From contig JANRKQ010000069.1 of assembly GCA_033763395.1 (NCBI GenBank), positions 1 to 64,000 of the forward strand: a stretch of DNA of 64,000 nt. The letters run 5' to 3'. A model generated the notes under the pieces. It was not told the DNA's origin and searched no databases. It was given only the letters and a program-made list of their open reading frames with translations. The DNA is from Xiheimicrobium sp033763395. Lineage in GTDB: Bacteria > Myxococcota > Myxococcia > Myxococcales > Myxococcaceae. Every line of letters starts with the position of its first letter. The first letter of the stretch is position 1. Made by a program: the position numbers and the translations under genes. Below are positions 1 through 9,174 of the stretch, in pieces.

Positions 1-172
<172 letters not shown>

Positions 173-187
173 AGAGTTGTCTTGTGC

Positions 188-238
188 TCTCTCGCGTCGT
201 CCGAAGACTTCGCGAGGGATGCCGAGGTCTGTGACCTC
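188..238 (-). other. rRNA leader hairpins
   Basis: Two adjacent inverted repeats sit just upstream of the mature 16S end: CTCGCG paired with CGCGAG (about 190-216) and GAGGTC paired with GACCTC (about 223-237). They are in the transcribed leader between boxA and the 16S gene. Leader helices in this position commonly take part in pre-rRNA folding and RNase III processing; that role is inferred here. Confidence 0.45.
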
Positions 239-290
239 AGCACTCAAATGAACTGCAGTTACCCGCAGAACTTCTTGGGTGTGCTATCCA

Positions 291-304
291 GTTTTCAAAG
301 AGCG
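291..304 (-). promoter_or_regulatory. boxA-like rRNA antitermination site
   Basis: On the transcribed strand this reads CGCTCTTTGAAAAC, close to the bacterial boxA core TGCTCTTT that binds NusB/S10 and lets RNA polymerase resist termination in rRNA operons. It lies about 120 nt upstream of the 16S 5' end and downstream of the proposed promoters, which is the expected order. Confidence 0.7.
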
Positions 305-366
305 AGCGGACAACCCGCCGAACTTCTTCCTTCGTCCGCCGTCCGAACCGTTGTTCGGGGGCGGCG

Positions 367-394
367 CTTCTACATCATCTTTTGCCGTTTGCAA
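367..394 (-). promoter_or_regulatory. putative rRNA promoter P3
   Basis: The minus strand shows TTGCAA, a 16-nt spacer and TAGAAG, followed by the GC-rich discriminator GCGCCGCCCC. The same discriminator follows the strong distal promoter at 706-734. This is the promoter closest to the 16S gene. Its -35 and -10 are each imperfect, so it is the weaker of the three calls. Confidence 0.4.
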
Positions 395-474
395 CCGGTT
401 TCCCGTTTGCTTGGCTCCGCTGCTTCGTCGCCTCAGGACTGCTCCGGAGGGCTTCGTCGCTGCGGGGAGGGCCA

Positions 475-504
475 GTACTACATCGGCCTCCTCGAACTCG
501 TCAA
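475..504 (-). promoter_or_regulatory. putative rRNA promoter P2
   Basis: The minus strand shows TTGACG, an 18-nt spacer and TAGTAC, followed by a GC-rich stretch. It lies between the P1 and P3 candidates in the 570-bp spacer upstream of 16S. Tandem sigma-70-type promoters are usual for rRNA operons. Confidence 0.5.
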
Positions 505-705
505 GCCTTTCTCCACTTCGTTTCTGCCGAGGCAGAGGAGGCTTGTGATCAGGTGATCAGCACGTGGGCTGAGCCTGCGCCGTATTCACCTGTGACTGCG
601 GTGCTTCTCACTTCCTGACTGCTCCTGCAACCGTCTTCGCTCTGCGACTCGCCAACCACCCGTCCTGCCCGCCCAACGGCTTCCCCCGTGCAACGAGGGG
701 CGGCG

Positions 706-734
706 CATATACAGATCCGCACCTCATGAGTCAA
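706..734 (-). promoter_or_regulatory. putative rRNA promoter P1
   Basis: The minus strand shows TTGACT, exactly 17 nt, then TATATG, followed by the GC-rich discriminator GCGCCGCCCC typical of stringently controlled promoters. It begins about 10 bp beyond the gmk stop codon, so the rRNA operon is fired from immediately behind gmk. The rest of 172-744 holds no gene that I can support, only the leader, boxA and promoters. Confidence 0.65.
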
Positions 735-744
735 CTCCCCTCCT

Positions 745-1416
745 TCACTTTTCTGGCGAGCCGGATTTTGGAGGAAAATCAGCCGACTGGAGCTTGAGCG
801 CGCTCAGATCGACGCGCCCGCGCCGGGCCTGCTCTGCGATCACGACCGACTTGAGCTCCTCGTAGGCGCGGTCGAGGGCGTCGTTGATGATCAGGTAGTC
901 GTAGCGCTCGAGGCCCTTCTCGATCTCGGTGCGCGCGGCGAGCAGGCGGCGGTGAATCGTCTCGTCCTTGTCGGTGCCCCGGCCGCGCAGGCGCCGCTCG
1001 AGCTCCTCCATCGACGGGGGGAGAATGAAGACGAGCACGGCGTCGGGGAACTTCGACTTGATCGCGAGCCCGCCCTTCACGTCGATGTCGAACACCGCGA
1101 TGCCCCGCGTAGCGAACGCGGTGTCGACGATGCCGCGAGCGGTGCCGTAGTAGTTGTCGTGCACTTCGGCCCACTCGATGAAGTCGCCGCGGTTCACCAT
1201 CTGGAGGAACGTGCGGGCATCGACGAAGTGGTAGTCGATGCCGTTCTGCTCCTGGCCGCGCGGATCACGCGTGGTGTAGCTGATGGAGAACTGGGCCCTC
1301 GGGAACTCCTTCTCGAGTCTGCGCGCGAGCGTCGTCTTGCCCGCGCCCGAGGGCGCCGAGAGGACCAGCAAGAGCCCGGGAGCGGGCGTCACGGGGATTT
1401 CGGGGTTCGTTCTCAT
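745..1416 (-). CDS. gmk: guanylate kinase
   Basis: Cytoplasmic enzyme that phosphorylates GMP (and dGMP) to GDP with ATP, feeding GTP and (p)ppGpp pools. The 223-residue product has the Walker A loop SGAGKT at residues 23-28, the GMP-binding region SYTTRDPR followed by GIDYHFV, and the later DIDVKGG segment, all typical of Gmk. The ATG at 1416 was chosen because it overlaps the yicC stop as ATGA; a longer in-frame opening upstream only runs through yicC. It is the last gene of the lipid A/LPS operon, and the rRNA promoters start directly behind it. Confidence 0.96.
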   Translation of the reverse strand: MRTNPEIPVTPAPGLLLVLSAPSGAGKTTLARRLEKEFPRAQFSISYTTRDPRGQEQNGIDYHFVDARTFLQMVNRGDFIEWAEVHDNYYGTARGIVDTAFATRGIAVFDIDVKGGLAIKSKFPDAVLVFILPPSMEELERRLRGRGTDKDETIHRRLLAARTEIEKGLERYDYLIINDALDRAYEELKSVVIAEQARRGRVDLSALKLQSADFPPKSGSPEK

Positions 1417-2291
1417 TCGACGTTCTGGACCTGTTCGCGAACCCGCTCGAGTTCGGCCTTGAGTTGCACCACCAGTGAAGCGACCTGCGCGTTGGCGCTC
1501 TTCGACCCGGCGGTGTTCACCTCGCGGTGCATCTCCTGCACGAGGAAGTCGAGCTTGCGGCCGGCGGGCTCGGGAGCGGCGCACAGCTGCTTGAACTGGT
1601 CGAGGTGCGACCCCAGGCGGGTCAGCTCCTCGGCCACGTCACAGCGCTCGGCGAAGAAGGCGACCTCCTGCGCGAGGCGCTGGGGGTCGATGGGCATGCC
1701 CCGAGTGAGCTCGGCGAGGCGCTCGGTCAGGCGAGCGCGGTACTCGTCGATGGTGGCCGGGCCCAGACGCCCCACCTCGCCCACCGAGCGGGCCACCAGC
1801 TCGAGCCGGCTCAAGAGATCCTTCTCGATGGCCTTGCCCTCGACGACCCGCATGGCCTCGAGCGCCGCGAGGGCCTGGTCGACAGCGGCGTCGAGCGCCG
1901 GCGTCACCTTCGTCAGGTCGAGCTGGGGCTCCTCGAGCCGCACGACGTTCGGGAGCGCCGCGAGGTCCTTCACGGTGGTGCTGTCGGGCAGCCCGGTCGC
2001 AGCGGCGAGCTGGGCGAAGGCGCGGCGGTACTCCTGGGCGAGCGCGGTGTCGACGACGGGCACCAGTCCGGTGGTGGCGCTCCGGCCGCGCTTGACCGTC
2101 ACGTCGAGTGAGCCGCGGGCGATGCGATCTTTCACCCGGCGGACGACGGCGGTCTCGAGCGGAGCGAGCTCGCGGGGGAGCCGCGCCTTGACCTCACAGA
2201 ACTTGTGGTTGACCGACTTCACCTCGACGACGAGCTCTTCGTCGCCGGCCACGGCCCGCCCCGTCCCAAAGCCCGTCATGCTTCTCAACAT
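1413..2291 (-). CDS. yicC: YicC family endoribonuclease
   Basis: Member of the YicC/YloC family, some of whose members are endoribonucleases. The 292-residue product starts with the family's hallmark MLRSMTGFG, followed by EVKSVNHKF, and ends with the conserved C-terminal QEMHREVNTAGSKS block seen in this family. The start at 2291 is fixed by that N-terminal motif; upstream in-frame codons are ignored. It is translationally coupled to gmk by ATGA and follows rfaE2 after about 50 bp. A yicC-gmk pairing is common in bacteria. Confidence 0.93.
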   Translation of the reverse strand: MLRSMTGFGTGRAVAGDEELVVEVKSVNHKFCEVKARLPRELAPLETAVVRRVKDRIARGSLDVTVKRGRSATTGLVPVVDTALAQEYRRAFAQLAAATGLPDSTTVKDLAALPNVVRLEEPQLDLTKVTPALDAAVDQALAALEAMRVVEGKAIEKDLLSRLELVARSVGEVGRLGPATIDEYRARLTERLAELTRGMPIDPQRLAQEVAFFAERCDVAEELTRLGSHLDQFKQLCAAPEPAGRKLDFLVQEMHREVNTAGSKSANAQVASLVVQLKAELERVREQVQNVE

Positions 2292-2341
2292 GCTGCCTGC
2301 GTAGGCCCATCGGCAGCGCTGATCAACTTGCGCGACGTCGC

Positions 2342-2815
2342 TCACCCGCGCGAAGGGCCGAGCCGCTCCACCAGCGCGGAGGTCGAGTGGTCCTTCGGGT
2401 CGCCCGCCACCGCCACCCGGCCCCCGTAGGCGAGCACCTCGTCACGCTCGGGGATCGTCTCGGGCGAATAGTCCGTGCCCTTCACGTGGACGTCGGGCTG
2501 CAGGGCGCGGATCACCCCTCTGACGTCCGGCTCCGAGAAGATGAGCACGGCGTCGGTGCACGCGAGGGCTGCGACGAGTTCGGCGCGCTCCGCTTCGGGG
2601 ACGACGGGCCGGCCTTCACCCTTGAGCCGGCGCGTGGAGGCGTCTGAGTTGATGGCCACGACCAGGCGATCGGCCAGCGCCCGCGCGCCCTGCAGGTACC
2701 GCACATGGCCGACGTGGAGGAGATCGAACGCGCCGTTCGCCAGCGCCACCGTCTGGCCCTGTCGTCGCCAGGCGCGAACGAGCGCGGCGGCTTCTTCGAG
2801 GGTGACCCGCTTCAC
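2342..2815 (-). CDS. rfaE2: D-glycero-beta-D-manno-heptose 1-phosphate adenylyltransferase
   Basis: Cytidylyltransferase-like nucleotidyltransferase that makes ADP-heptose from heptose 1-phosphate and ATP for the LPS inner core. The 157-residue product carries NGAFDLLHVGH (residues 27-37, with the HxGH active-site motif), NSDASTRRLKG and a later VKGTDYSPE stretch, matching the C-terminal half of HldE. The GTG at 2815 overlaps the rfaE1 stop as GTGA, so the two halves of HldE are separate but coupled genes here. Confidence 0.94.
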   Translation of the reverse strand: MKRVTLEEAAALVRAWRRQGQTVALANGAFDLLHVGHVRYLQGARALADRLVVAINSDASTRRLKGEGRPVVPEAERAELVAALACTDAVLIFSEPDVRGVIRALQPDVHVKGTDYSPETIPERDEVLAYGGRVAVAGDPKDHSTSALVERLGPSRG

Positions 2816-3780
2816 GGCGCGAGCTCCCGAGCGAGCTCCGCGCGGGACACCGTGGCCGTCCCGGGCTTCTGCACCACCAGCCCGCCCGCGACGTTGGCCA
2901 GACGCGCCGCCTCGACGAACGACGCGCCAGCGCCCAGGGCCAGCGCGGTGGTGGCGATCACCGTGTCTCCTGCGCCCGTGACGTCGACGGCCTCTTCGGG
3001 CCCGTGCACCGGCAGCCGCACCGGGCGTTGGCCCCGCTCGTAGACGACCATGCCCTTGCGGCCCCGGGTGACGAGCAGCGCGTCGCACCCCAGCGCCTCG
3101 AGCGCGCGCTTCGCGGCGGCGTCGACCTCGCGGTCCGTCGAGACGGGCAGCCCGGTCATGGCGCCCAACTCCGGCTCGTTCGGCTTGCACACCGTCACCC
3201 CGGCGAACGCCGCGAGCGCGAAGCGGGAGTCGACGCAGACGCGCACGCCCTTCCTCGCCAGCGCGCGAATCACCGCCCGGGTCTCGTCGCACACGACGCC
3301 TGCCCCGTAGTCCGAGACCACCACCACGTCGGCCTTCTCGGCGGCGCGCTCCAGCCGGCGCGCGAGGGCCTTGCGGAGCTCGACCGGCAGCGGGCCGACG
3401 ACGCCGCGATCGACCCGCAGCATCTGCTGCCGTGAGGTGCTGAGGCCCCCGGCGAGGATTCGCATCTTCGTCTCGGTCGAGACGCCGGGCGAGGTGACCG
3501 CTTCGACCCGAATGCCACGCTCGTCGAACCGCTGGCGGAGCGCCTGCCCCATCGGGTCGTCCCCGAGAACGCCCACGGCGGTCACCCGCCCACCGAGCGC
3601 GCGGGCGTTGGCGGCGGCGTTCGCGGCGCCTCCGAGCTTCACCTCGTCGCGTTCGTGGCGGACGATCAGCACCGGCGCCTCGCGGCTGATTCGCTCGGTC
3701 TGACCGTAGAGGTAGTGGTCGGCGACCAGATCGCCCAACACCACCACGCGCACCCTCGGGAACGCCGAAAGCCGGTTCAC
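2812..3780 (-). CDS. rfaE1: D-glycero-beta-D-manno-heptose-7-phosphate kinase
   Basis: PfkB/ribokinase-fold kinase that phosphorylates heptose 7-phosphate at C1 in ADP-heptose synthesis. Visible features are GGAANAAANARALGG (residues 50-64), CKPNEPEL, and the C-terminal anion-hole motif DVTGAGDT with the catalytic Asp. I start it at GTG 3780, which overlaps the lpxK stop as GTGA and gives 322 residues; an ATG at 3816 is possible but would overlap lpxK by 40 bp. It sits directly upstream of rfaE2, completing a split HldE. Confidence 0.92.
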   Translation of the reverse strand: MNRLSAFPRVRVVVLGDLVADHYLYGQTERISREAPVLIVRHERDEVKLGGAANAAANARALGGRVTAVGVLGDDPMGQALRQRFDERGIRVEAVTSPGVSTETKMRILAGGLSTSRQQMLRVDRGVVGPLPVELRKALARRLERAAEKADVVVVSDYGAGVVCDETRAVIRALARKGVRVCVDSRFALAAFAGVTVCKPNEPELGAMTGLPVSTDREVDAAAKRALEALGCDALLVTRGRKGMVVYERGQRPVRLPVHGPEEAVDVTGAGDTVIATTALALGAGASFVEAARLANVAGGLVVQKPGTATVSRAELARELAP

Positions 3781-4793
3781 GGCGCGCCTTCTTCCATCGT
3801 CGGTCGGGGTGCACAAGCCTCGGGCCAGCCCAACGCCCGCGCCAGCGTGTCGAGCCCCCGCGTCACCGACAGCGCCGTCTCGACCGTCACGGCGGCGAAG
3901 CCACTGGGGAGTCGCTCCCGGTCCTTCTCGGTGGTGACGACGACCGCGCCCTGCCGCGCAGCGTCGCTCGAGACCCTGGCGAGCTCCGCGGGCGAGAAGC
4001 GGTGGTGATCGGGAAAGTGCCAGCGCCCCGTCACGTCGAGGCCCAGGCCCCGGAGCGTGGTGAGGAAACGATCGGGTCGCGCGATGCCGGTGAGCGCGAC
4101 GACCCGCCGTGGCGTGGCGACCTGGCCTGTGGGGTCGACGAGGCGCTCCACCACGAGGGCTCCGGCAGGGTCGTTCGGCGACGGCCCGTTCCAGCAGAGC
4201 GTGGCGCGGCGGCGATTGGCGACGGGCTCGCGGTGCGGCCCCAGCGGGAGGACGTGCGGCGAGGCGCCGGGCACCTCGACGAGGAGATCGACGTCACGAG
4301 CGAGCCGCCGGTGCTGGAACCCGTCATCGAGGATCGCCACCTGCGCCCCGTTCGCCCTCGCGACGGTCGCGGCACGCAGCCGATCGGCGTCGACATACAG
4401 CCGTGCGCCAGGGGCCTTGCGTGCGATGAGTCGGGGCTCATCTCCACACCGGGGCTCATCGGGAAGCGCAGCGGCATCGAAGTCGAGCGGGCCACGACTG
4501 GCGCGCCCATGACCACGCGACAGCACGGCGACGCGCAGACCTGACGCCAGCGCCCACTGTGCGAGGAAGATGACGAGTGGGGTCTTCCCCGCGCCACCCA
4601 CCACCAGGTTCCCGACCGAAACGACCTGCACGTTCTCGACACGGCCCGTCGCGAGCACCCCGGCATCGAAGAGCGCGTTGCGCACCCCGACGCCCAGCCG
4701 AAACAGGAGCGACGGCGGACCGAGGGCGACGAGCCCCAACGCGCGTTGCCACGCCGGAGCAGCGCCGAACCACAGCCGGTCGAGCCTCACCAC
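3777..4793 (-). CDS. lpxK: tetraacyldisaccharide 4'-kinase
   Basis: Inner-membrane-associated kinase that adds the 4'-phosphate to the lipid A disaccharide. The product of about 338 residues begins VVRLDRLWFG, has the P-loop VGNLVVGGAGKTP, then SRGHGR, and ILDDGFQHRRL, the DDGFQH motif diagnostic of LpxK; TTEKDRERL is near the C-terminus. Two adjacent GTG codons (4793, 4790) are the likely starts, since no ATG gives a family-sized N-terminus. The stop overlaps the rfaE1 start. Confidence 0.92.
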   Translation of the reverse strand: MVRLDRLWFGAAPAWQRALGLVALGPPSLLFRLGVGVRNALFDAGVLATGRVENVQVVSVGNLVVGGAGKTPLVIFLAQWALASGLRVAVLSRGHGRASRGPLDFDAAALPDEPRCGDEPRLIARKAPGARLYVDADRLRAATVARANGAQVAILDDGFQHRRLARDVDLLVEVPGASPHVLPLGPHREPVANRRRATLCWNGPSPNDPAGALVVERLVDPTGQVATPRRVVALTGIARPDRFLTTLRGLGLDVTGRWHFPDHHRFSPAELARVSSDAARQGAVVVTTEKDRERLPSGFAAVTVETALSVTRGLDTLARALGWPEACAPRPTMEEGAP

Positions 4794-5046
4794 GAGCGCT
4801 CCATCAGACCGTTTCGGGTCTGGGTGGGCGCACACCCCGGGCCCTGGGGAGCGCGCGCGGACTCGGCGCCGCCAGCGCTCGAAGGGACCGTTGTCAGGGG
4901 AGAGCACGCTCGGCTGAACGCGTGGCTCCTCCCGGTTCGAGCCGCCCCACCGCGCCCGATCCGGCGAATGTGGGCCGTGGTCACCGGAGCCAGCAGGGCT
5001 CCAGGCGGCACCGGCCACGAGGCCCACGGTGGACTCGACGCCGGCA
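4794..5046. other. 253-bp spacer inside the LPS operon
   Basis: No convincing coding sequence is visible between the GT4 gene and lpxK. The lpxK frame stays open through it, but the translation resembles nothing in LpxK and has no good start. It is the largest gap in an otherwise overlapping operon and could hold an internal promoter; I see no clear -35/-10. Confidence 0.4.
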
Positions 5047-6060
5047 TCACGAGGACCGGCCCGCGTAGAGCGTGTCGAGCTGCGCGGCGACCTCGCCCGG
5101 CGACGGGAGCACCACCTCGCGACGCTCGGCCCCAAGCGCCGCGTTTGCCACCGCGTCTGGCGCTGCCGGAACCACGACGTCGGCGAACCTCGGGAGCGCG
5201 CCTTCGTCGACAGCCACCACGCGCACGCCACACGCCCGGGCCTGGGCCGCCGCGCGCCCCGCCCAGTCGTTGCCGAGCCCGAGGATCCACACCTCGTCGA
5301 GCGCCTGCACCCAGTGCACGAAGGCGTCGGCCGGTTGGTAGCCGACGAAGTGCACGCGCGCCGAAAGGCCCCGGCGGCGCACGTCGGCGTCGACGGTCGC
5401 CTGGAGCGCTCCATCGCCGAGGAGGATGAGGTGGGCCTCGGGGCGCCGCCGCACGAGCTGCTCGAAGGCGGCCACCGCGACGTCGTGGCGCCGCGAGGGC
5501 TGGAAGGTCGAGAGCATGCCCACGAGGGGCACGTCGGGGAGTTCGAGTCGGCGGCGGACGTCGGCGCGCGATGCCGGCCCGACGAACCGGGCATCGACGA
5601 GCGGCGGCAGCACGAGCACGGGCTGTCCAGAGAGCTGCCGTGCGAGCGCTTCGGTCGGCACGGTCCACGCGTCGGCGACCGGCATCACCTTGCGCAGCGA
5701 CCGGGGCGCGTGGATCGAGCGAACCAGCCGCGCTCCGGCTGGGCGGCCCCAGCGGGCGAGCAGGTGATCGTGTGAGAAGTGGCAGTGCACCACGTCGACC
5801 GACAGGCGCTTGAGCTTCGCGATGTCCTTCGCGACGGCGAGCGGTGACGACTTGACGCTCAGCTCGAGGCCCACGTCAGACAGCAGGCCGAGCGCCTCGA
5901 GGCGGGGCACCGCCAGCTCCTCGGCGGCCGTCGAGCGCCGCTTCAGGTCGACCGCGACGTGAACCTCGTGGCCGCGCGCGCGCTGCGCCAGGGCGAGCTG
6001 CGTCAGTGACTCAGCGGGGCCACTGAAGAACGGCGACGCGAGCAGGTGCAGCACCTTCAC
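5047..6060 (-). CDS. GT4-family glycosyltransferase
   Basis: Predicted GT-B glycosyltransferase, 337 residues, likely acting on LPS core or another envelope glycan. The N-terminus MKVLHLLASPFFSGPAE followed by a Rossmann-like strand, the central VGMLSTFQPSRRHDVAVAAF (start of the donor-binding domain), and LILLGDGAL then VHFVGYQ fit family 4. The usual GT4 EGFG loop is not obvious: the matching region reads LGLGNDWAGRAAAQARACG. GTG at 6060 overlaps the waaA stop. Acceptor and donor cannot be named from sequence. Confidence 0.8.
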   Translation of the reverse strand: MKVLHLLASPFFSGPAESLTQLALAQRARGHEVHVAVDLKRRSTAAEELAVPRLEALGLLSDVGLELSVKSSPLAVAKDIAKLKRLSVDVVHCHFSHDHLLARWGRPAGARLVRSIHAPRSLRKVMPVADAWTVPTEALARQLSGQPVLVLPPLVDARFVGPASRADVRRRLELPDVPLVGMLSTFQPSRRHDVAVAAFEQLVRRRPEAHLILLGDGALQATVDADVRRRGLSARVHFVGYQPADAFVHWVQALDEVWILGLGNDWAGRAAAQARACGVRVVAVDEGALPRFADVVVPAAPDAVANAALGAERREVVLPSPGEVAAQLDTLYAGRSS

Positions 6061-7331
6061 GATGGCCGGCCCTCGAGCAGCTTCGAGAGCGCCGCGACGT
6101 TGCGATCGCTCGCGCCGGAGACCTGGCGGACCGCCGACCGCGCGAGCTCTCCGAGGGACGCGAGCGAGTCAGGGCGAGAGAAGAGCTCGGCGAGCACCCG
6201 GTGGAGCGTGTCGGCGTCCTTCACCTGCAGGCCGCCGCGGCCCATGAGGACGGACACCGAGTCGCGGAAGTTCTCCATGTGGGGACCGAACAACACCGGC
6301 CGGCCCTGAGCCGCAGGCTCGAGGATGTTCTGGCCGCCGCGCGTGGTGAACGAGCCGCCGACGAACACCACCGTGGCGAGGCGGTAGGCCCGGGCAAGCT
6401 CGCCGATGCTGTCGAGCACCACCACGGGCGCACGCTGCGGGTTGCCCTGCGAACGCAGGCCGCCGTGGAGTCCCGCCTGCTCGATGAGCGCGAGCACCCG
6501 GGGGGCCCGGTCGATGTATCGAGGCGCGATGACGAAGCGCAGGTCGGGCACCTCAAAGGTCAGGCGCCGATACACCTCGAGGAGCGTCTCTTCTTCACCT
6601 TCGTGGGTGCTCCCCGCAATCCACACGCGGCCGGCGGCGTCGAGCCCCAGCGCGGTACGCAGCGCCTGATCTTCGGCGGCCTCGTTCGACGGGACGAGCG
6701 CGTCGAACTTCGTGTTTCCGGTCACGTGGACGGCGCCTGGCCGCGCGCCGAGGGCCAGGGCCCGCTCGGCCTCGTCCTGCTCGCGCATGAGGAACAGATC
6801 GATGTCCTCGAGCGGGTTGCCGATGAGGTTGAAGAACAGCCGGTAGCGCCCCAGGTGCGCGGCCGAGAACCGGCCGTTGGTGAGCGCGACGCGCGCCCCT
6901 GAGGCGTGCGCGGCGCGAATGAGGTTCGGCCAGATCTCGGTGTACTCGAGCACGAGGACGTCGGGCTTGATGGCAGCGACGGCCCGCCGCGTGGCGCCGA
7001 ACAGATCCCACGGCGCGAAGACGATGGCGTCGATCTGCTTCGACAGGCGCTCCTTCGCCATCAGGGCGCCGGTGTTGGTGATGGTCGAGAGGATCACCTT
7101 CGCGTGCGGGTACCTGACGCGGAGCCGGTCGATCATCGGACTCAACGCGAGCAGATCGCCCGCGCTGGCGCCGTGGAGCCAGATGCGTGGCCCCGGGCCC
7201 TGCGGGAGGTGCCCCGGCGTGTAGAACCCGAAGCGCTGCCAGAGCCCGTCTCGCGTCTTCTTCATGAGCGCGAGCGCCGGGAAGAGACACACGAAGGCGA
7301 GGTAGCTCGCGAGGACGTAGAGCAGCCGCAT
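6057..7331 (-). CDS. waaA: 3-deoxy-D-manno-octulosonic acid (Kdo) transferase
   Basis: Membrane-bound GT30 enzyme that transfers Kdo from CMP-Kdo to lipid A precursor. The 424-residue product has an N-terminal membrane segment, WLHGASAGD (the family's H-x-S-x-GE region), YTEIWPN, TGNTKFD, FVGGSFTTRGGQNILEPAAQG and a C-terminal GPHMENF, all characteristic of WaaA. In the first motif the usual catalytic Glu is Asp (D59). Position in the lipid A operon after msbA supports the call. Confidence 0.94.
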   Translation of the reverse strand: MRLLYVLASYLAFVCLFPALALMKKTRDGLWQRFGFYTPGHLPQGPGPRIWLHGASAGDLLALSPMIDRLRVRYPHAKVILSTITNTGALMAKERLSKQIDAIVFAPWDLFGATRRAVAAIKPDVLVLEYTEIWPNLIRAAHASGARVALTNGRFSAAHLGRYRLFFNLIGNPLEDIDLFLMREQDEAERALALGARPGAVHVTGNTKFDALVPSNEAAEDQALRTALGLDAAGRVWIAGSTHEGEEETLLEVYRRLTFEVPDLRFVIAPRYIDRAPRVLALIEQAGLHGGLRSQGNPQRAPVVVLDSIGELARAYRLATVVFVGGSFTTRGGQNILEPAAQGRPVLFGPHMENFRDSVSVLMGRGGLQVKDADTLHRVLAELFSRPDSLASLGELARSAVRQVSGASDRNVAALSKLLEGRPS

Positions 7332-7380
7332 CGAACGGGACGGGCCCTATTCGCTCGCGTCGAGACTGTCGAGCCGCCCG

Positions 7381-9174
7381 TCAGCCGGTCGGGTGCTGCG
7401 CGCGCCACAGCCGGGCCCAGGCGCCGTCGCGGGCGAGCAGCTCGTCGTGGGTGCCCTGCTCCACCACCCGGCCCCGCTCGAGCACGACGATACGGTGCGC
7501 GGCGCGAACGGTCTCGAGGCGATGGGCGATGACGAGCGCCGTATGGCCCGGGAGCACCCGCTCGAGCGCCGCCTGGACCTCTCGCTCGGAGCCCGGGTCG
7601 AGGTTCGAGGTGGCCTCGTCGAGCACCAGCACCGGCGCTCCGCTCACGAGGGCGCGGGCCAGCGCGAGGCGTTGTTTCTGGCCGCCAGACAGCGTCACGC
7701 CGCGCTCGCCCACCGGGGTGTCGAGGCCTCGCGGGAGGGCCGTCACGAAGTCCCATGCCTGGGCCGCGCGGCAGGCCGCCTCGAGCTCGGCGTCGCTCGC
7801 GCCGGGCCGTGCCACCTCGAGGTTCTCGCGAACCGACGCCGAGAAGAGGAGCGCTTCCTGCGTCACCAGCGCGAACTGACTGCGCACGCTGGCCACGGTG
7901 CGCGAGGCGACGTCGACCCCGTCGATTCGGACGACGCCCGAGGTCGGTCGCTCGAACGCGAGCAGCAGCGAGGCCACCGTGCTCTTGCCCGAGCCGCTCT
8001 CACCGACGAGCGCCGTCACCTCTCCCTGCTCGAGCGAGAACGAGACGCCTTCGAGCGCGGGGCGATCGGCCGTCCAGCGGAAGTGCACGTCGTCGAGCTC
8101 GATGCGTCGGGAGAGCGGCGGAGCGGCGGTGGCGCCCGGAGCGTCGACGACGCGTGTCGGCAGCGACAACAGCGCATCGAGGCGCTCGAGCGAGACGCCC
8201 GCGGTGATCGCGAACTGGCTCACGCGGCCGAGATCCTTGGCCGGCTGGTAGAGCAGGATCACCGCTCCGAGGAACGACACCAGCGCCTCTGGCTCGACCG
8301 CCGCCGTCGACGCAGCCCACCCCAGCGTTCCGGCGATGGCGAGCGACGCGAGGACCTCCATCACGCCCGGGACCGCGGCGCGCGCCCAGCCGGCCTTCGA
8401 CAGCGCGACGAGGGCTCCGCGGGTCCGGCGGTCGAAGCGGTGTGCTTCGGCGGCTTCGGCGTTGAACGCCTGGATCGCCTTGAGCGCGCCGAGGCCCTCC
8501 TGCACCTGGCCGGCGAGCGCGCCCAGCGCCTCTTGCCCCTCGCGCGTGCGGCTCATGAGCGCGCGGGTGAGCCGGGACGCAGGCACGATGGCGATCGGCA
8601 CCGCGACCAGCGTCAACAGCGACAGCTTCCATGACAGCGACACCGCGACCCCGGCGAGGATGACGATCTGCAGCGTGTCTCGCAGCCACGAGGCGATGGT
8701 GTAGGTGGCGGCCGTCTCGACCGCCGAGACGTCGGCGGTGAAGCGGCTCAGGAGGTCTCCGGACAGCAGCGCCGCGCGCTGGGCTGGCGAGAGGGACAAC
8801 AGCTTCTCGAAGACCCGGCGCCGCAGGTCCTTCACCACCTGCTGGCCGAAGAGGCCAACGAAGTAGAACTGCCCGAGGTAGCCCAGGCCCTTCACCGCGC
8901 CGACGACGACCACCACCCACGGCAGCAGCTGCACGAGCTCGGACCGTGGCATCGTCGCCAGCCCGGGGATCATACGCGCGAGAAAGCCGACGCCGTCGAC
9001 ACCGCCCGTCAGCAGGAAGCGCAGGGCCGGCCCCATGAGGAAGGCGTAGGCGCCGGTCGTCAGCCCCACCACGGCCATGCAGGCGAAGGCCACCACGAGC
9101 AGGCGCCGGTGCGGCCGGCCCAGGGCCAGCAGCTGGAGCATCGAGCCGACGAGCGGGGAAGACGACGACGACAC
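7381..9174 (-). CDS. msbA: lipid A/LPS ABC exporter, MsbA type
   Basis: Half-transporter of about 597 residues with an N-terminal six-helix membrane domain and a C-terminal ATPase domain. The ATPase has Walker A GESGSGKST, Q-loop TQEALLF, signature LSGGQKQRLAL, Walker B VLVLDEATS and H-loop IAHR. Location beside waaA, lpxK and lpxB argues for lipid A-core flipping across the inner membrane rather than drug export. GTG 9174 is preferred because TAGGAG lies 7 nt upstream; ATG 9141 would give 586 residues but has no ribosome site. Confidence 0.85.
   Translation of the reverse strand: MSSSSSPLVGSMLQLLALGRPHRRLLVVAFACMAVVGLTTGAYAFLMGPALRFLLTGGVDGVGFLARMIPGLATMPRSELVQLLPWVVVVVGAVKGLGYLGQFYFVGLFGQQVVKDLRRRVFEKLLSLSPAQRAALLSGDLLSRFTADVSAVETAATYTIASWLRDTLQIVILAGVAVSLSWKLSLLTLVAVPIAIVPASRLTRALMSRTREGQEALGALAGQVQEGLGALKAIQAFNAEAAEAHRFDRRTRGALVALSKAGWARAAVPGVMEVLASLAIAGTLGWAASTAAVEPEALVSFLGAVILLYQPAKDLGRVSQFAITAGVSLERLDALLSLPTRVVDAPGATAAPPLSRRIELDDVHFRWTADRPALEGVSFSLEQGEVTALVGESGSGKSTVASLLLAFERPTSGVVRIDGVDVASRTVASVRSQFALVTQEALLFSASVRENLEVARPGASDAELEAACRAAQAWDFVTALPRGLDTPVGERGVTLSGGQKQRLALARALVSGAPVLVLDEATSNLDPGSEREVQAALERVLPGHTALVIAHRLETVRAAHRIVVLERGRVVEQGTHDELLARDGAWARLWRAQHPTG

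Noticed and set aside
2342..3814. Single 490-residue reading frame covering rfaE1 and rfaE2
   Set aside because: Only the last third reads as RfaE2; the rest is the wrong frame of rfaE1. It is not a fused HldE.
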